Origin: Elusimicrobiaceae bacterium
GTDB taxonomy: Bacteria > Elusimicrobiota > Elusimicrobia > Elusimicrobiales > Elusimicrobiaceae
Direction: 5' to 3'
Length of the DNA: 64,000 nt
Assembly: GCA_017475405.1 (NCBI GenBank)
Contig: JAFVFN010000014.1
Location: forward strand, 1-64,000
Each line of letters starts with the position of its first letter. Within the stretch, counting starts at the first letter, position 1. The notes under the pieces were generated by a model that did not search any database, was not told the DNA's origin, and saw nothing but the letters and a program-made list of their open reading frames with translations. Below are positions 53,654 to 62,180 of this stretch, piece by piece. Position numbers and translations under genes: made by a program.

Positions 53654-55036
53654 ATGACGCTTCGGTTGCCACATATCCCCTATAAATGGATGATTTTTAC
53701 CGTTACAGCCAACGGGACGTTTATGTCTACCCTGTCAGCCGGTATTGTGAACATTGCCCTGCCGACAATGTCTCAACAGTTTGGCGTTTCCTTGGAAAGC
53801 ATCCAGCTGGTAGTCAGTTTCTATCTGTTGGTGCTTACCTGTCTGCTTCCCGTCTTTGGCAAATTAAGCGATAACTACAGCCGCAAATGGATGTATTTGG
53901 GCGGATTTATCACATTTGGAGTGGGGGCTTTTTTAGGAGCTTTATCTACAACACTTCCGACCATGTTACTGGCACGCGGCGTCCAGGGTATTGGGTCTTC
54001 TGCCATGATGGCTACTTCGCAGGCACTGATTGCGCAGGTATTTCACGGTAAATCACGCGGTAAAGCATTTGGAGCCATCGGAGCCGTGGTAGCCTGTGGT
54101 ACACTGGCAGGACCAGCTATTGGGGGGGCTCTTATTCAAGCCTGGGGCTGGAAATCCGTCTTCTGGATTTGTATCCCAATTGCCATCATCGGTGTATGGC
54201 GGGGGATTTACCTGATTCCGCGTTTTAATGCCCATAAGCGCATTAAAATGGACTGGCCCGGAGCCATGCTCTATACAGCTACCAGTTTTATCTTTTTGTA
54301 TGCCCTGAACACAGCCGCCGATAAAGGGTGGGGCAGTCGGTTCATTGTTACTTCATTTGCCGTTTCATTGGTATTATTTTTAGCGTTTTTGTGGCGGGAA
54401 AAAATGGCCAAACGCCCCTTTTTGGAAGTATCTGTGTTTAAGAACCGGACGATTTCTTTTGGATGTATGGTTGCGTTACTGGGGTTTACGGCCCTGTTTA
54501 CCAACTCTGTGTTACTGCCGTTTTATTTAACCGATATTATGCATATGGATCCGATTAAGATTGGGATGCTCATTATGCCGTTCCCCATTATGTTAGCCGT
54601 GGCCTCTACTGTGGTGGGGGGACTAAGTGCTCGCTTCCCGGCCAGGATCTTATCTACCGTTGGATTTGGGCTTATCGTGATTGGTACACTTATGTACGCG
54701 TTTATCGGTTCTTCGCCCAGTATCTATTATATCCTTACAGCACAACTTATTTTAGGAGCCGGCAGCGGAACATTCCAAGTGCCTAACAACACCACTGTAC
54801 TCGGAGCCGCCCCCAAGGGCAAACTCGGTGTCGTGGCCAGCGTCAATGCGTTATGTCGTAATGTAGGCACTATTTTTGGAATTGCATGTTCCGTGGCGAT
54901 TTTTGCCCTGGTGCAAAGTGCTGCTGCGACCCACGGAGTGGATACACAGACTGCGTTTATCCGCGGATACCAGGCAGCCATGTTCTTTGGAATGGGATGT
55001 GCGGTGCTCGGCGGCCTGTTATCGGCTGATCGTTAA
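53654..55036 (+). CDS. MFS multidrug-type exporter (EmrB/QacA-like)
   Basis: 460-residue major facilitator with 12-14 membrane helices. The N-terminal block TLSAGIVNIALPTMSQQFGV is the DHA2-type helix 1 signature, followed by GKLSDNYSRKWMYLGG (motif A) and GIGSSAMMATSQALIAQ; motif C-like GPAIGGALIQAWGWKSVFW marks drug antiporters. The substrate cannot be told. TAAAAT ends six bases before the ATG and there is no ribosome site, so a leaderless start is likely. A G7 run at 54122-54128 is in frame. Confidence 0.87.
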   Translation: MTLRLPHIPYKWMIFTVTANGTFMSTLSAGIVNIALPTMSQQFGVSLESIQLVVSFYLLVLTCLLPVFGKLSDNYSRKWMYLGGFITFGVGAFLGALSTTLPTMLLARGVQGIGSSAMMATSQALIAQVFHGKSRGKAFGAIGAVVACGTLAGPAIGGALIQAWGWKSVFWICIPIAIIGVWRGIYLIPRFNAHKRIKMDWPGAMLYTATSFIFLYALNTAADKGWGSRFIVTSFAVSLVLFLAFLWREKMAKRPFLEVSVFKNRTISFGCMVALLGFTALFTNSVLLPFYLTDIMHMDPIKIGMLIMPFPIMLAVASTVVGGLSARFPARILSTVGFGLIVIGTLMYAFIGSSPSIYYILTAQLILGAGSGTFQVPNNTTVLGAAPKGKLGVVASVNALCRNVGTIFGIACSVAIFALVQSAAATHGVDTQTAFIRGYQAAMFFGMGCAVLGGLLSADR

Positions 55037-55046
55037 GAAATATTGC

Positions 55047-55076
55047 TTGCCAAACATAAAAAGAATTTGTTTTAAT
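55047..55076 (+). promoter_or_regulatory. Promoter of leader element D
   Basis: TTGCCA (55047-55052) and TTTAAT (55071-55076), 18 bases apart. Weaker than the promoters of the other copies. Confidence 0.4.
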
Positions 55077-55094
55077 ACTTAAAGTAGTAAATTA

Positions 55095-55311
55095 AAAATT
55101 TATCTGTTTTTGGAATCGTATAGAAATATACGGGTAGCTTTTAAAGACAAAAGTTGCATTTGGTGCCAAAAACAGCCGATTGAAGACACAAGATAAATGG
55201 ACTAATTACCCAGTTATTTTGTGTTGAATGTTTCCCGTATTATTACGGGAAGCTACGGCTGTTATAGTTGGGTACCACCAAATGCATCTGACTATAGCAG
55301 CCGTTTTTTAC
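55095..55311 (+). ncRNA. Structured leader RNA element, copy D (before pilin 55343)
   Basis: P1: CTGTTTTTGG (55104-55113) with CCAAAAACAG (55166-55175). P2: CGTATA/TATACG closed by a GAAA loop. P3: ACACAAGATAA (55186-55196) with TTATTTTGTGT (55214-55224), one G-U. P4: CCCGTA/TACGGG. Terminator-like hairpin: ACGGCTGTTATAGT (55255-55268) with ACTATAGCAGCCGT (55291-55304), 14 pairs, ending in six T. Long-range pairing: TGCATTTGGTG (55155-55165, abutting P1) with CACCAAATGCA (55276-55286), 11 perfect pairs. Confidence 0.9.
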
Positions 55312-55342
55312 CTTTCCATCAACAGTATCAGGAGAAATATGT

Positions 55343-55852
55343 ATGCAAAAAAAACAAGCATTCACGCTCATTGAGCTTTTGGTCGTTGTATTAATTATAG
55401 GTATTTTGGCGGCAGTAGCCGTGCCACAATACCGAAAAGCGGTTCTCAAATCTCAAATGATGGAGGCTTTAACTATAGGACGTTCCGTTTGGGACGCTCA
55501 AAAAGTATACTTTTTAGCCAATGGAGTCTATGCCGAAGATGTAGGGGCCTTGGATATAGATATCCCGGCTGATTTTAGCGAAAAGTATAATTTTAGGATG
55601 TTTGGTTCTCAAACGGGTGGTGGAAGTGGCCCACGATTAAATATTGCCCATGAAACACCGCATTGGGAATGGGATATTAAGTTTCTAAATGAATCAATCA
55701 TGTGCTTTAGTGATAATTCTGAGCCTTTGGTCCAACAAACCTGCCAAAGTATTACAGGGGGAGAACCGGTAACTTGGAACAATGGAAAAATTCCTTATAC
55801 AGGTTATTATTTAATAGCTCCAATTAACACAAACGAAGAGGAAGAAAAGTAA
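55343..55852 (+). CDS. Type IV pilin-like protein (prepilin)
   Basis: 169 residues: leader MQKKQA, processed helix [17 protein letters not shown] with Glu5, AVAVPQYRKAVLKSQMMEAL. WDAQKVYFLANGVYAEDV and LDIDIPADF show the same subgroup as the pilins at 47401 and 52806. The globular end contains IMCFSDNSEP and VQQTCQSITGG. AGGAG precedes the ATG; leader element D lies upstream and a terminator follows at once. Confidence 0.92.
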   Translation: MQKKQAFTLIELLVVVLIIGILAAVAVPQYRKAVLKSQMMEALTIGRSVWDAQKVYFLANGVYAEDVGALDIDIPADFSEKYNFRMFGSQTGGGSGPRLNIAHETPHWEWDIKFLNESIMCFSDNSEPLVQQTCQSITGGEPVTWNNGKIPYTGYYLIAPINTNEEEEK

Positions 55853-55854
55853 CG

Positions 55855-55879
55855 AACGCCCCTCATAAAGAGGGGCGTT
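55855..55879 (+). terminator. Terminator after pilin D
   Basis: AACGCCCCTC pairs perfectly with GAGGGGCGTT around 5 bases, followed by TATCC. Confidence 0.75.
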
Positions 55880-55912
55880 TATCCATCATATCACAAAAGG
55901 AGGTGTGATAAA

Positions 55913-56452
55913 TTAGAAGTTTTCAGGATGGATCATAAAGTAAGCTTGCGGATGAGCGCAGACCGGACATACTTCGGGAGCTTTTTCACCGATGTGTACG
56001 TGTCCGCAGTTGGCACATTCCCACATGACAATACCGACTTTTTTGAATACTTCCTGTGCTTCTACATTGTGCAGAAGTTTGCGGTAGCGTTCTTCGTGCA
56101 TTTTTTCAATCTTGCCGACGGCTTCAAACAGATAAGCCAATTTATCAAAGCCTTCTTCTTTGGCGGTTTTGGCAAAACCCGCGTACATATCGGTCCATTC
56201 ATAGTTTTCACCCTGGGCAGCATCTAACAAATTGGCAGCCGTGCCGGGGATTTCACCGTTATGTAAATATTTGAACCACAATTTGGCGTGTTCCTTTTCG
56301 TTATTGGCGGTTTCTTCAAAGATTTTGGCGATTTGCACAAACCCTTCTTTTTTAGCCTTGGAAGCATAGTAGGTGTATTTGTTGCGCGCCTGGGATTCAC
56401 CCGCAAACGCAGTCATTAAGTTTTGTTCGGTTTTAGAGCCTTTGAGTTCCAT
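55913..56452 (-). CDS. rbr: Rubrerythrin
   Basis: 179-residue peroxidase of anaerobes. The ferritin-like di-iron domain has [20 protein letters not shown] and [14 protein letters not shown] with the E and ExxH ligands, repeated in [17 protein letters not shown]. The C-terminal rubredoxin domain has [20 protein letters not shown] with four Cys ligands for one iron. It reduces hydrogen peroxide with electrons from NADH via partner proteins. The PerR/Fur gene 31 bases upstream on the same strand is the likely regulator. TAGGAG precedes the start. Confidence 0.96.
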   Translation of the reverse strand: MELKGSKTEQNLMTAFAGESQARNKYTYYASKAKKEGFVQIAKIFEETANNEKEHAKLWFKYLHNGEIPGTAANLLDAAQGENYEWTDMYAGFAKTAKEEGFDKLAYLFEAVGKIEKMHEERYRKLLHNVEAQEVFKKVGIVMWECANCGHVHIGEKAPEVCPVCAHPQAYFMIHPENF

Positions 56453-56483
56453 AATATTCTCCTATAATAAAAAATCGTCCACC

Positions 56484-56936
56484 CTAACGCGGGCGGCAAT
56501 TTTTACAAATTCCTTTAAATTGTACATTGATCTGTTTGATCTCGCCGATTTCCCGGGCCGGCAACGGACAGGCAATCTGTTCATTCTCCTGAGGGAAAAT
56601 ATCATATACTTCACCGCACTGCGTGCAGACAAAATGACAATGCGGACGCAAATCACCGTCAAAACGCGCCTTGGACGAAAGTCCTACGCGCATTAAGAGC
56701 CCCATTTCTTCCAAAGAAGCCAGGGTACGGTATACCGTATCCAACGAGACATTGGGCAAACTTTCCCGTACCTGCAAAAAGACGGTTTCAGCACTGGGGT
56801 GTTTATTGGAGCGCGCTACCGCCCGAAAGATCTCCTGGCGCTGACGCGTCACGCGCAGCCCCAAATCTTTACACCGGGTCTCAAAATAATCCAGCCTCAT
56901 TTGTACATCGGCGGGTTCGGTAAGAGTCAGTAGCAT
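56484..56936 (-). CDS. Fur-family regulator, PerR-like
   Basis: 150-residue Fur-family repressor. The winged-helix part reads RVTRQRQEIFRAV and SLDTVYRTLASLEEMGLL, the DNA-recognition helix. The dimer part has PHCHFVCTQCGEVYD and a final CKNC, giving two CxxC pairs for structural zinc as in PerR. Coupling to rubrerythrin supports a peroxide-sensing role, although Fur cannot be excluded. A CTAACTA/TAGTTAG inverted repeat just upstream could be its own operator. Confidence 0.88.
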   Translation of the reverse strand: MLLTLTEPADVQMRLDYFETRCKDLGLRVTRQRQEIFRAVARSNKHPSAETVFLQVRESLPNVSLDTVYRTLASLEEMGLLMRVGLSSKARFDGDLRPHCHFVCTQCGEVYDIFPQENEQIACPLPAREIGEIKQINVQFKGICKNCRPR

Positions 56937-56950
56937 ATTCGTAATTTTTC

Positions 56951-56969
56951 CTAACTAGGATATAGTTAG
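56951..56969. promoter_or_regulatory. Inverted repeat upstream of the PerR-like gene
   Basis: CTAACTA and TAGTTAG form a 7-5-7 inverted repeat between the divergent PerR-like and flavoprotein genes. It lies 15 bases before the PerR-like start codon, where an autoregulatory operator is expected. Confidence 0.5.
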
Positions 56970-56982
56970 TATAGCATATTTT

Positions 56983-57021
56983 TTGATAAGTCAAGCAGGT
57001 TTTTGCTATTCTTTATATATG
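56983..57021 (+). promoter_or_regulatory. Promoter with leaderless start for the flavoprotein
   Basis: TTGATA (56983-56988), 18 bases, TATTCT (57007-57012), then six bases and ATG 57019. No ribosome site. Confidence 0.6.
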
Positions 57022-58179
57022 TTAACCTATCATACCGCAATTATCGGAGCCGGAGCTTCCGGTTTATTTTGTGCAGGATCGTTTTCCCGCTCCAAAATCA
57101 TACTTGACCATAACCCGCGTCCCGGCGTTAAAGTAAAGATTTCCGGCGGCGGTAAATGTAACTTTACCAATAGGAATGTAACCGCCTGCGATTACGACAG
57201 TCAAAACAAACATTTTTGTAAAAGCGCGCTAGCTGCGTTCGGGCCGCAACACTTTGTCGGCTTGTTGCAACATGCCCATATTCCGTATGAAGAACGTACC
57301 CACGGTCAACTCTTTGCCAAAAGCGCTCAAGACATCGTTGATTTTTTGGTGCAGCGCGCTAAGGCTGCCCACACAGATATTGCTTTAAATACCCAGGTAT
57401 TGGACGTTACCCCCGGTACAGACGGATTTTTAATACGCACCTCGACCGGTACCATACGGGCCGAGCAGGTGGTACTTGCCTGCGGGGGGCTGTCCTATCC
57501 GGCATTGGGAGCTTCTTCCCTGGGGCCCCAACTGGCCCGCAAATTGAATTTAAACCTGATTGCGCAACGCCCGGCTTTATGCGGTCTGTCCTGGCCCAAG
57601 CAGCTGCGCCCCTTGTGTAAACTTTTGGCCGGTAACAGCACACTTGCACAGGTTAAGACGGGCAAGCACAGCTTTACGGAGCAGTTACTTTTTACGCACG
57701 AGGGTATCAGCGGACCTGCCGTATTACCGGTTTCTTTATTTTATAAAGAGGGAGAAAGCGTCACAGTTAATTTCTTACCCGGTACTTCGGTACGTGAACT
57801 GTTTTCTGTTCATAAAAACACAACCCGCAAGATGTCGGCCGTACTGCCGCTTCCCGGGAAAATGGCCGGCGTATTACTAGGCGTGTTGGATAAACCGCTT
57901 GCCAATGCTACCAAAAGTGAACTGGAAAGCGCCATTCGGCAATTGGAACAATTTACTTTCATACCGGCCGGTACTGCTGGATATACCAGGGCCGAAGTGA
58001 CTGCAGGCGGAATCGATACCCGGCAGATAAATCCCTCTACGTTTGAAGTTAAAACCATACCCGGCCTGTTTGTCATCGGGGAATTACTAGACGTAACAGG
58101 GCGGTTGGGGGGATATAACCTGCAATGGGCCTGGAGCAGCGGTTGGTGCGCGGCGCAGGCGCTGGCTAAAAAAATCTAG
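57019..58179 (+). CDS. HI0933/BaiN-like FAD-dependent oxidoreductase
   Basis: 386 residues from ATG 57019; a TTG further upstream is part of the promoter. The N-terminus YHTAIIGAGASGLFCAG binds FAD, DHNPRPGVKVKISGGGKCNF is the diagnostic motif of the HI0933-like (YhiN/BaiN) family, and VVLACGGLSYPALGAS and GELLDVTGRLGGYNLQWAWS close the FAD site. The physiological substrate of most members is unknown; BaiN acts on bile-acid intermediates, but orthology is not shown here. Confidence 0.9.
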   Translation: MLTYHTAIIGAGASGLFCAGSFSRSKIILDHNPRPGVKVKISGGGKCNFTNRNVTACDYDSQNKHFCKSALAAFGPQHFVGLLQHAHIPYEERTHGQLFAKSAQDIVDFLVQRAKAAHTDIALNTQVLDVTPGTDGFLIRTSTGTIRAEQVVLACGGLSYPALGASSLGPQLARKLNLNLIAQRPALCGLSWPKQLRPLCKLLAGNSTLAQVKTGKHSFTEQLLFTHEGISGPAVLPVSLFYKEGESVTVNFLPGTSVRELFSVHKNTTRKMSAVLPLPGKMAGVLLGVLDKPLANATKSELESAIRQLEQFTFIPAGTAGYTRAEVTAGGIDTRQINPSTFEVKTIPGLFVIGELLDVTGRLGGYNLQWAWSSGWCAAQALAKKI

Positions 58180-58237
58180 CGCCAGATAATTGCTTTTTGT
58201 ATAATAAAAGGGTCTCTAATTTTACAGGGGAATCAAT

Positions 58238-59572
58238 ATGAATATAACTAGTGAAAGACATTCGTTAATGAGGTTATGGCTGGAAAGTTTTGCGGTGGTA
58301 AACCGTTGCACAGGCAAACTCTTATGGGTCATTATTATCTCCATCGGACTTTTCCTGTTGGCAGCCGGAGTGATTGTGTTGGGATTCGGATCTTCTGCCG
58401 TTTTGTCCAAAATGCAATTATCCTCTATCTCGCAGGCAGTCGGAATTGTGTCTGTTCTTTTATATATTGCGTTTGTGATCGTGATGAATATCTATGGTTT
58501 CTTTTTCACAACCGTATGTTGGCGTATTATCGCCGGGGATGTTACAGAGCAAAAGCAACCTCTTTCCGAAGTTTTTTCCAGTTCTGTCATTCCGACTATT
58601 TATCAGGTTGCAGCTTATTTTTTACTTAGCTTTATAGCCTTAATTCTTACAATAATTATCGGATTTTTAGGATTATGGCGGTACCCCATCTTAGGTATTA
58701 TTGCAGCAAGTATCGTATTTATTACCATCGGTATCCGTCTCTGTTACGGCTTTATTGCCATTGCAATTAAAAGAAGAGGACCTATCGACGGATTTATTGA
58801 TAGTTGGAATCTGACGGGTCAAAACTATGTAGATGCTTTATGTATGTGTCTGATTATGATTGGTTCTGTTTTGTTGGTAACACTTTTCTTTGCTACCATT
58901 GGATATGGCTTGTTCATAACTATTCCGTTGCATTTTGCAAACAGCTTTAATTTGGCGCATCCCTCCTTAATTTGGATTTTAGTGGGAGCCGTACTGGCTG
59001 TACTGGCCGTATTTTTCTACTTTGTAATTATTGCATTCCCGGTACTGGTGTTCTTAAACCGCAATGCCGTCTTGTTTGATGCGCGCAACGCAGCAGCCCC
59101 TCAGGAAAATATCTTCGTACCACTGCCGGAATTGGAACTGCCTGATATCCGCCCGAACCCCGAACATGCGCAGCAGGCAGAATCCACTATTCGTACCCCG
59201 GTACTAACTGACGCGGACCTGCGTCCTGTACAGCAGCAGCCCCAACAACCCCGACCGGCACCTGCCCCGCGGCCTGAGCCGCAGTCGCAACCGACTCCGT
59301 CTTTGGACAGTTTGGAAGTTTCCCAAGCCTCCATTAATACTTCCGAGGAAGATACCAATACGCTTTCTCAGCACTTAGATAAAGTCTATACGCCCAAAGC
59401 CGAAGATATTGTGCAATACGGCGATGAAGATCGCATGCCGACCATCTTATTTGATGATGAGATGGCCAAACAACTCCAACAAAATCAGGCTCAGTATGCC
59501 CCGAAACCAAAAGACGATAATGGGGAGGATAAAGATAACGGACCCGAAAGCATTAAAATGTCCAAATTCTAA
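58238..59572 (+). CDS. Polytopic membrane protein with long Pro/Gln-rich acidic tail
   Basis: 444 residues that I cannot name. Residues 25-285 hold about six membrane helices in three loose pairs, beginning LWVIIISIGLFLLAAGVIVL, each pair joined by short loops (a layout seen in uncharacterised integral membrane families of the glycerophosphodiester-phosphodiesterase-like membrane domain type). From about 295 on the protein is disordered-looking: QQQPQQPRPAPAPRPEPQ and a Glu/Asp-rich end. AGGGGAA precedes the start. It is followed at 59635 by the YkvA-like gene. Confidence 0.6.
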   Translation: MNITSERHSLMRLWLESFAVVNRCTGKLLWVIIISIGLFLLAAGVIVLGFGSSAVLSKMQLSSISQAVGIVSVLLYIAFVIVMNIYGFFFTTVCWRIIAGDVTEQKQPLSEVFSSSVIPTIYQVAAYFLLSFIALILTIIIGFLGLWRYPILGIIAASIVFITIGIRLCYGFIAIAIKRRGPIDGFIDSWNLTGQNYVDALCMCLIMIGSVLLVTLFFATIGYGLFITIPLHFANSFNLAHPSLIWILVGAVLAVLAVFFYFVIIAFPVLVFLNRNAVLFDARNAAAPQENIFVPLPELELPDIRPNPEHAQQAESTIRTPVLTDADLRPVQQQPQQPRPAPAPRPEPQSQPTPSLDSLEVSQASINTSEEDTNTLSQHLDKVYTPKAEDIVQYGDEDRMPTILFDDEMAKQLQQNQAQYAPKPKDDNGEDKDNGPESIKMSKF

Positions 59573-59623
59573 TCAGAGAATATGATCCGCAGGGACTGCC
59601 GGTTTACCCCTGCGGAACTATTT

Positions 59624-59637
59624 TATAACTTCGTATG
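59624..59637 (+). promoter_or_regulatory. -10 box placed for a leaderless start (YkvA-like)
   Basis: TATAAC (59624-59629), five bases, ATG 59635. A CCGCAGGG/CCCTGCGG hairpin (about 59588-59615) just upstream may terminate the previous gene. Confidence 0.5.
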
Positions 59638-59946
59638 CAAGTAAACCCGTTTGTCTTGTTTAATGACCTCAAAACATTTTGCACCATGACCCATGCCATT
59701 GTTCGGGGCAGCTATAAAATGCCCTGGGGCACTCTTATATGGGTACTGGTATGTGCGGTTTATTTTATTTCACCCATTGATGTGCTCCCGGATATTTTAC
59801 CTGTTCTGGGATTTGCCGACGACGGAGCATTTCTGATTTTCGTTTTATTATTAATTCACAAAGACTTAAACACCTTTCGCCAATATCAACAAACACAAGA
59901 CACGGTGATTGAGGCGGAAGTGGTAGAGGAATCCAAACATGATTAA
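59635..59946 (+). CDS. YkvA/DUF1232 small membrane protein
   Basis: 103 residues. The core WVLVCAVYFISPIDVLPDIL and PVLGFADDGAFLIFVLLLI is the DUF1232 signature (a helix pair with the SPiDliPD motif). Function unknown across bacteria. The stop overlaps the start of the AsmA-like gene by 8 bases. Confidence 0.85.
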   Translation: MQVNPFVLFNDLKTFCTMTHAIVRGSYKMPWGTLIWVLVCAVYFISPIDVLPDILPVLGFADDGAFLIFVLLLIHKDLNTFRQYQQTQDTVIEAEVVEESKHD

Positions 59947-62110
59947 AAAATTACTGAAGTGGTTGTTTATTTGCGCGGCCGTCGGAGTACTGCTGATTGC
60001 TGCCGGGGTATTTACCCTGTATAAGACGTATCCGCCTGCCAAACTTAAAACCATGGCACAAGCCTACGTAGCTCAAAATTTCCAACGTGAAATCGTATTT
60101 GAAGACATCTCGTTTACCTGGATCGGATTTACACTTAAAAATTTTGCGTTGTCCGAGAACACCACCCTGGCCGACGGTACCTTTATCCGGGCCAAACAAT
60201 TAACGGCCCATGTGGCTGTCAAGCCGCTCCTGCACAAACGCATTGAAATCAGTAAAATAGAAGCGGACGGCCTTCAAATCAATATTATTCAAAACAAAGA
60301 CGGCAGCTTTAATTTTGATACACTGCTCACGGAGGATAATTCAACAACGGGCACAACTGCAACGCAAGCAGACAGCGCAGATGAGTTCGTTCCTTTCGTG
60401 CTTACGGCCGACCAAATTATCTTAAAAGACTGTGATATTATCTATCAGGACCAACAAACAGGGATGCGACTTGCACTCAATGCGCTCAATATTGAGATTA
60501 AGCAATTTGATTTACAGCATCCTTTTGAAACAATTATTTCCTTTACCACCGATATCTCGGGCACGGGTCAACCCGATATGCGGGTACCTGTTACCATCCG
60601 CGTAACGACTGACTTGGCCGATTTGGATTTGCCCGGTGCTTCTGCAACCATTACAGAAATCTCCGCACGCTATAAAACCATCTTGCTGCAATTGCAGGGA
60701 GACATCAAAAACTTTCAGGCTCCGCAAGTAAACCTGACAGGTACACTGTCCGGTATTGATAATGCCGTCTTGCGTGAATTTGCACCGGATTTACCCAATT
60801 TCACGCTGCCGCTCATCCATATGGCACTTCAAGCAAACGCCGATTTGGATACAAACACAGCCCGCATTTCACAGGCAAAACTCTCTGTTAAAAACAGTGC
60901 ACTTTCTACCAACGGTCAAGTCAGTTGGGGGGGAAACTCTCCTACTTACTCGCTGGCCGGCAGTTTACAGGCCAATATCACTGAACTGGTACAAATGACG
61001 GATACCATGGACGATTTCCAACCGACGGGAGTGATCAAAGGCACTTTTAAGGCCACCGAAAAGAAAAACTTTACCGATGTCAGCGGTGCGATTACCCTGC
61101 AGGATATCAGTGCTCTGTATCCGCCGGTTACGCTTACCAAAACCAACGGCACGATCGTGATTACCTCGCTGGAAAATATTTCCGTTTCGTCTTTAACGGG
61201 TAAACTCAACGGGGAAGATTTCACCGCTTCCGGTTCCTATAAGAGCGTATCGGACGTGATGAATATTGTCCTAAAACTAAACTTAAACAAACTCGTATTA
61301 GATTCGTTCCCGACAACTCAGGAAACTGCCTCTGAAAGCACTGCTGCTCAAACCTCCGCCGACGCCACGTCCCATACGGCTGCCGCTTCCCCGCGTATGA
61401 ATATTCAGGCCAATGTAAACGTAGGGGGGATCAAAATCCCTTATTTACAGTCAGACGGGTTTGTGCTCACAGCTAACTTAACCGATGTAACCGATACGAT
61501 GTCTCAAACAAACGGGAACATTGAGTTTGCCTTAAAACCGGGCCAAATTACCAACCTGGATAATTTCGTCAAAGACAGTAAAATCGCTAAGATTATTTTA
61601 CTGCCGGTTACCCTGGTCAAAAAAGTAGCCGGATTTTTAAAGTTAGATCTGTTTCCGGCGGACACAACCGGTAACGGAGCTACCATTGCATTCACGCAGG
61701 CCGAGGGTACGTATACATTTACAAACGGCGTTATGAACATTGAAAAAACCGTATTTAATTCGACCGTTACCAATATTTCGGCCAGCGGCAGTGCTAATTT
61801 TAAGACCGAAGCGCTGAACATGAAGGCAACGGCTACCCTGCTTACACAGGCTGCCCCGCTCGCGTTTAAAATTACCGGTACGCTAAGTAATCCGAGCGGG
61901 AAATTAGACGTGGTTAATACGGTTACATCCGTCGTTGGAGGACTGCTTAACGGTACGGCTGTTAAGTCAGCTGCCAACGAAAGTACCGAACTGACCAAAC
62001 AGGCGGCCACTACGGCGGCCGATACGGTAAAAGAAACCGTCAATACGGCAGCCAATGTTGTTAAAGGGATTGGCAGTTTATTTAAAAAGAATAATTCTCA
62101 AGATAAATAA
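59939..62110 (+). CDS. AsmA-family envelope protein
   Basis: 723 residues. One N-terminal membrane anchor (WLFICAAVGVLLIAAGVFTL) is followed by a large periplasmic part rich in beta strands. It starts with the AsmA-like YPPAKLKTMAQAYVAQNFQR and ISKIEADGLQINIIQNKDGS, and ends with the AsmA_2-like ALNMKATATLLTQAAPLAFK. AsmA/TamB-like proteins are thought to bridge the periplasm and move phospholipid to the outer membrane. Thr/Ala-rich low-complexity stretches occur around 135-145 and 455-475. A perfect terminator follows. Confidence 0.85.
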   Translation: MIKKLLKWLFICAAVGVLLIAAGVFTLYKTYPPAKLKTMAQAYVAQNFQREIVFEDISFTWIGFTLKNFALSENTTLADGTFIRAKQLTAHVAVKPLLHKRIEISKIEADGLQINIIQNKDGSFNFDTLLTEDNSTTGTTATQADSADEFVPFVLTADQIILKDCDIIYQDQQTGMRLALNALNIEIKQFDLQHPFETIISFTTDISGTGQPDMRVPVTIRVTTDLADLDLPGASATITEISARYKTILLQLQGDIKNFQAPQVNLTGTLSGIDNAVLREFAPDLPNFTLPLIHMALQANADLDTNTARISQAKLSVKNSALSTNGQVSWGGNSPTYSLAGSLQANITELVQMTDTMDDFQPTGVIKGTFKATEKKNFTDVSGAITLQDISALYPPVTLTKTNGTIVITSLENISVSSLTGKLNGEDFTASGSYKSVSDVMNIVLKLNLNKLVLDSFPTTQETASESTAAQTSADATSHTAAASPRMNIQANVNVGGIKIPYLQSDGFVLTANLTDVTDTMSQTNGNIEFALKPGQITNLDNFVKDSKIAKIILLPVTLVKKVAGFLKLDLFPADTTGNGATIAFTQAEGTYTFTNGVMNIEKTVFNSTVTNISASGSANFKTEALNMKATATLLTQAAPLAFKITGTLSNPSGKLDVVNTVTSVVGGLLNGTAVKSAANESTELTKQAATTAADTVKETVNTAANVVKGIGSLFKKNNSQDK

Positions 62111-62124
62111 TCCGTTTACCCCAT

Positions 62125-62164
62125 AAATATATCCCCGGTGATTGTAAATCCCGGGGATATATTT
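62125..62164. terminator. Bidirectional terminator
   Basis: AAATATATCCCCGG pairs perfectly with CCGGGGATATATTT. It lies between the convergent AsmA-like gene and the minus-strand secreted protein gene. Confidence 0.85.
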
Positions 62165-62180
62165 TGGATACTTGAGAAAA

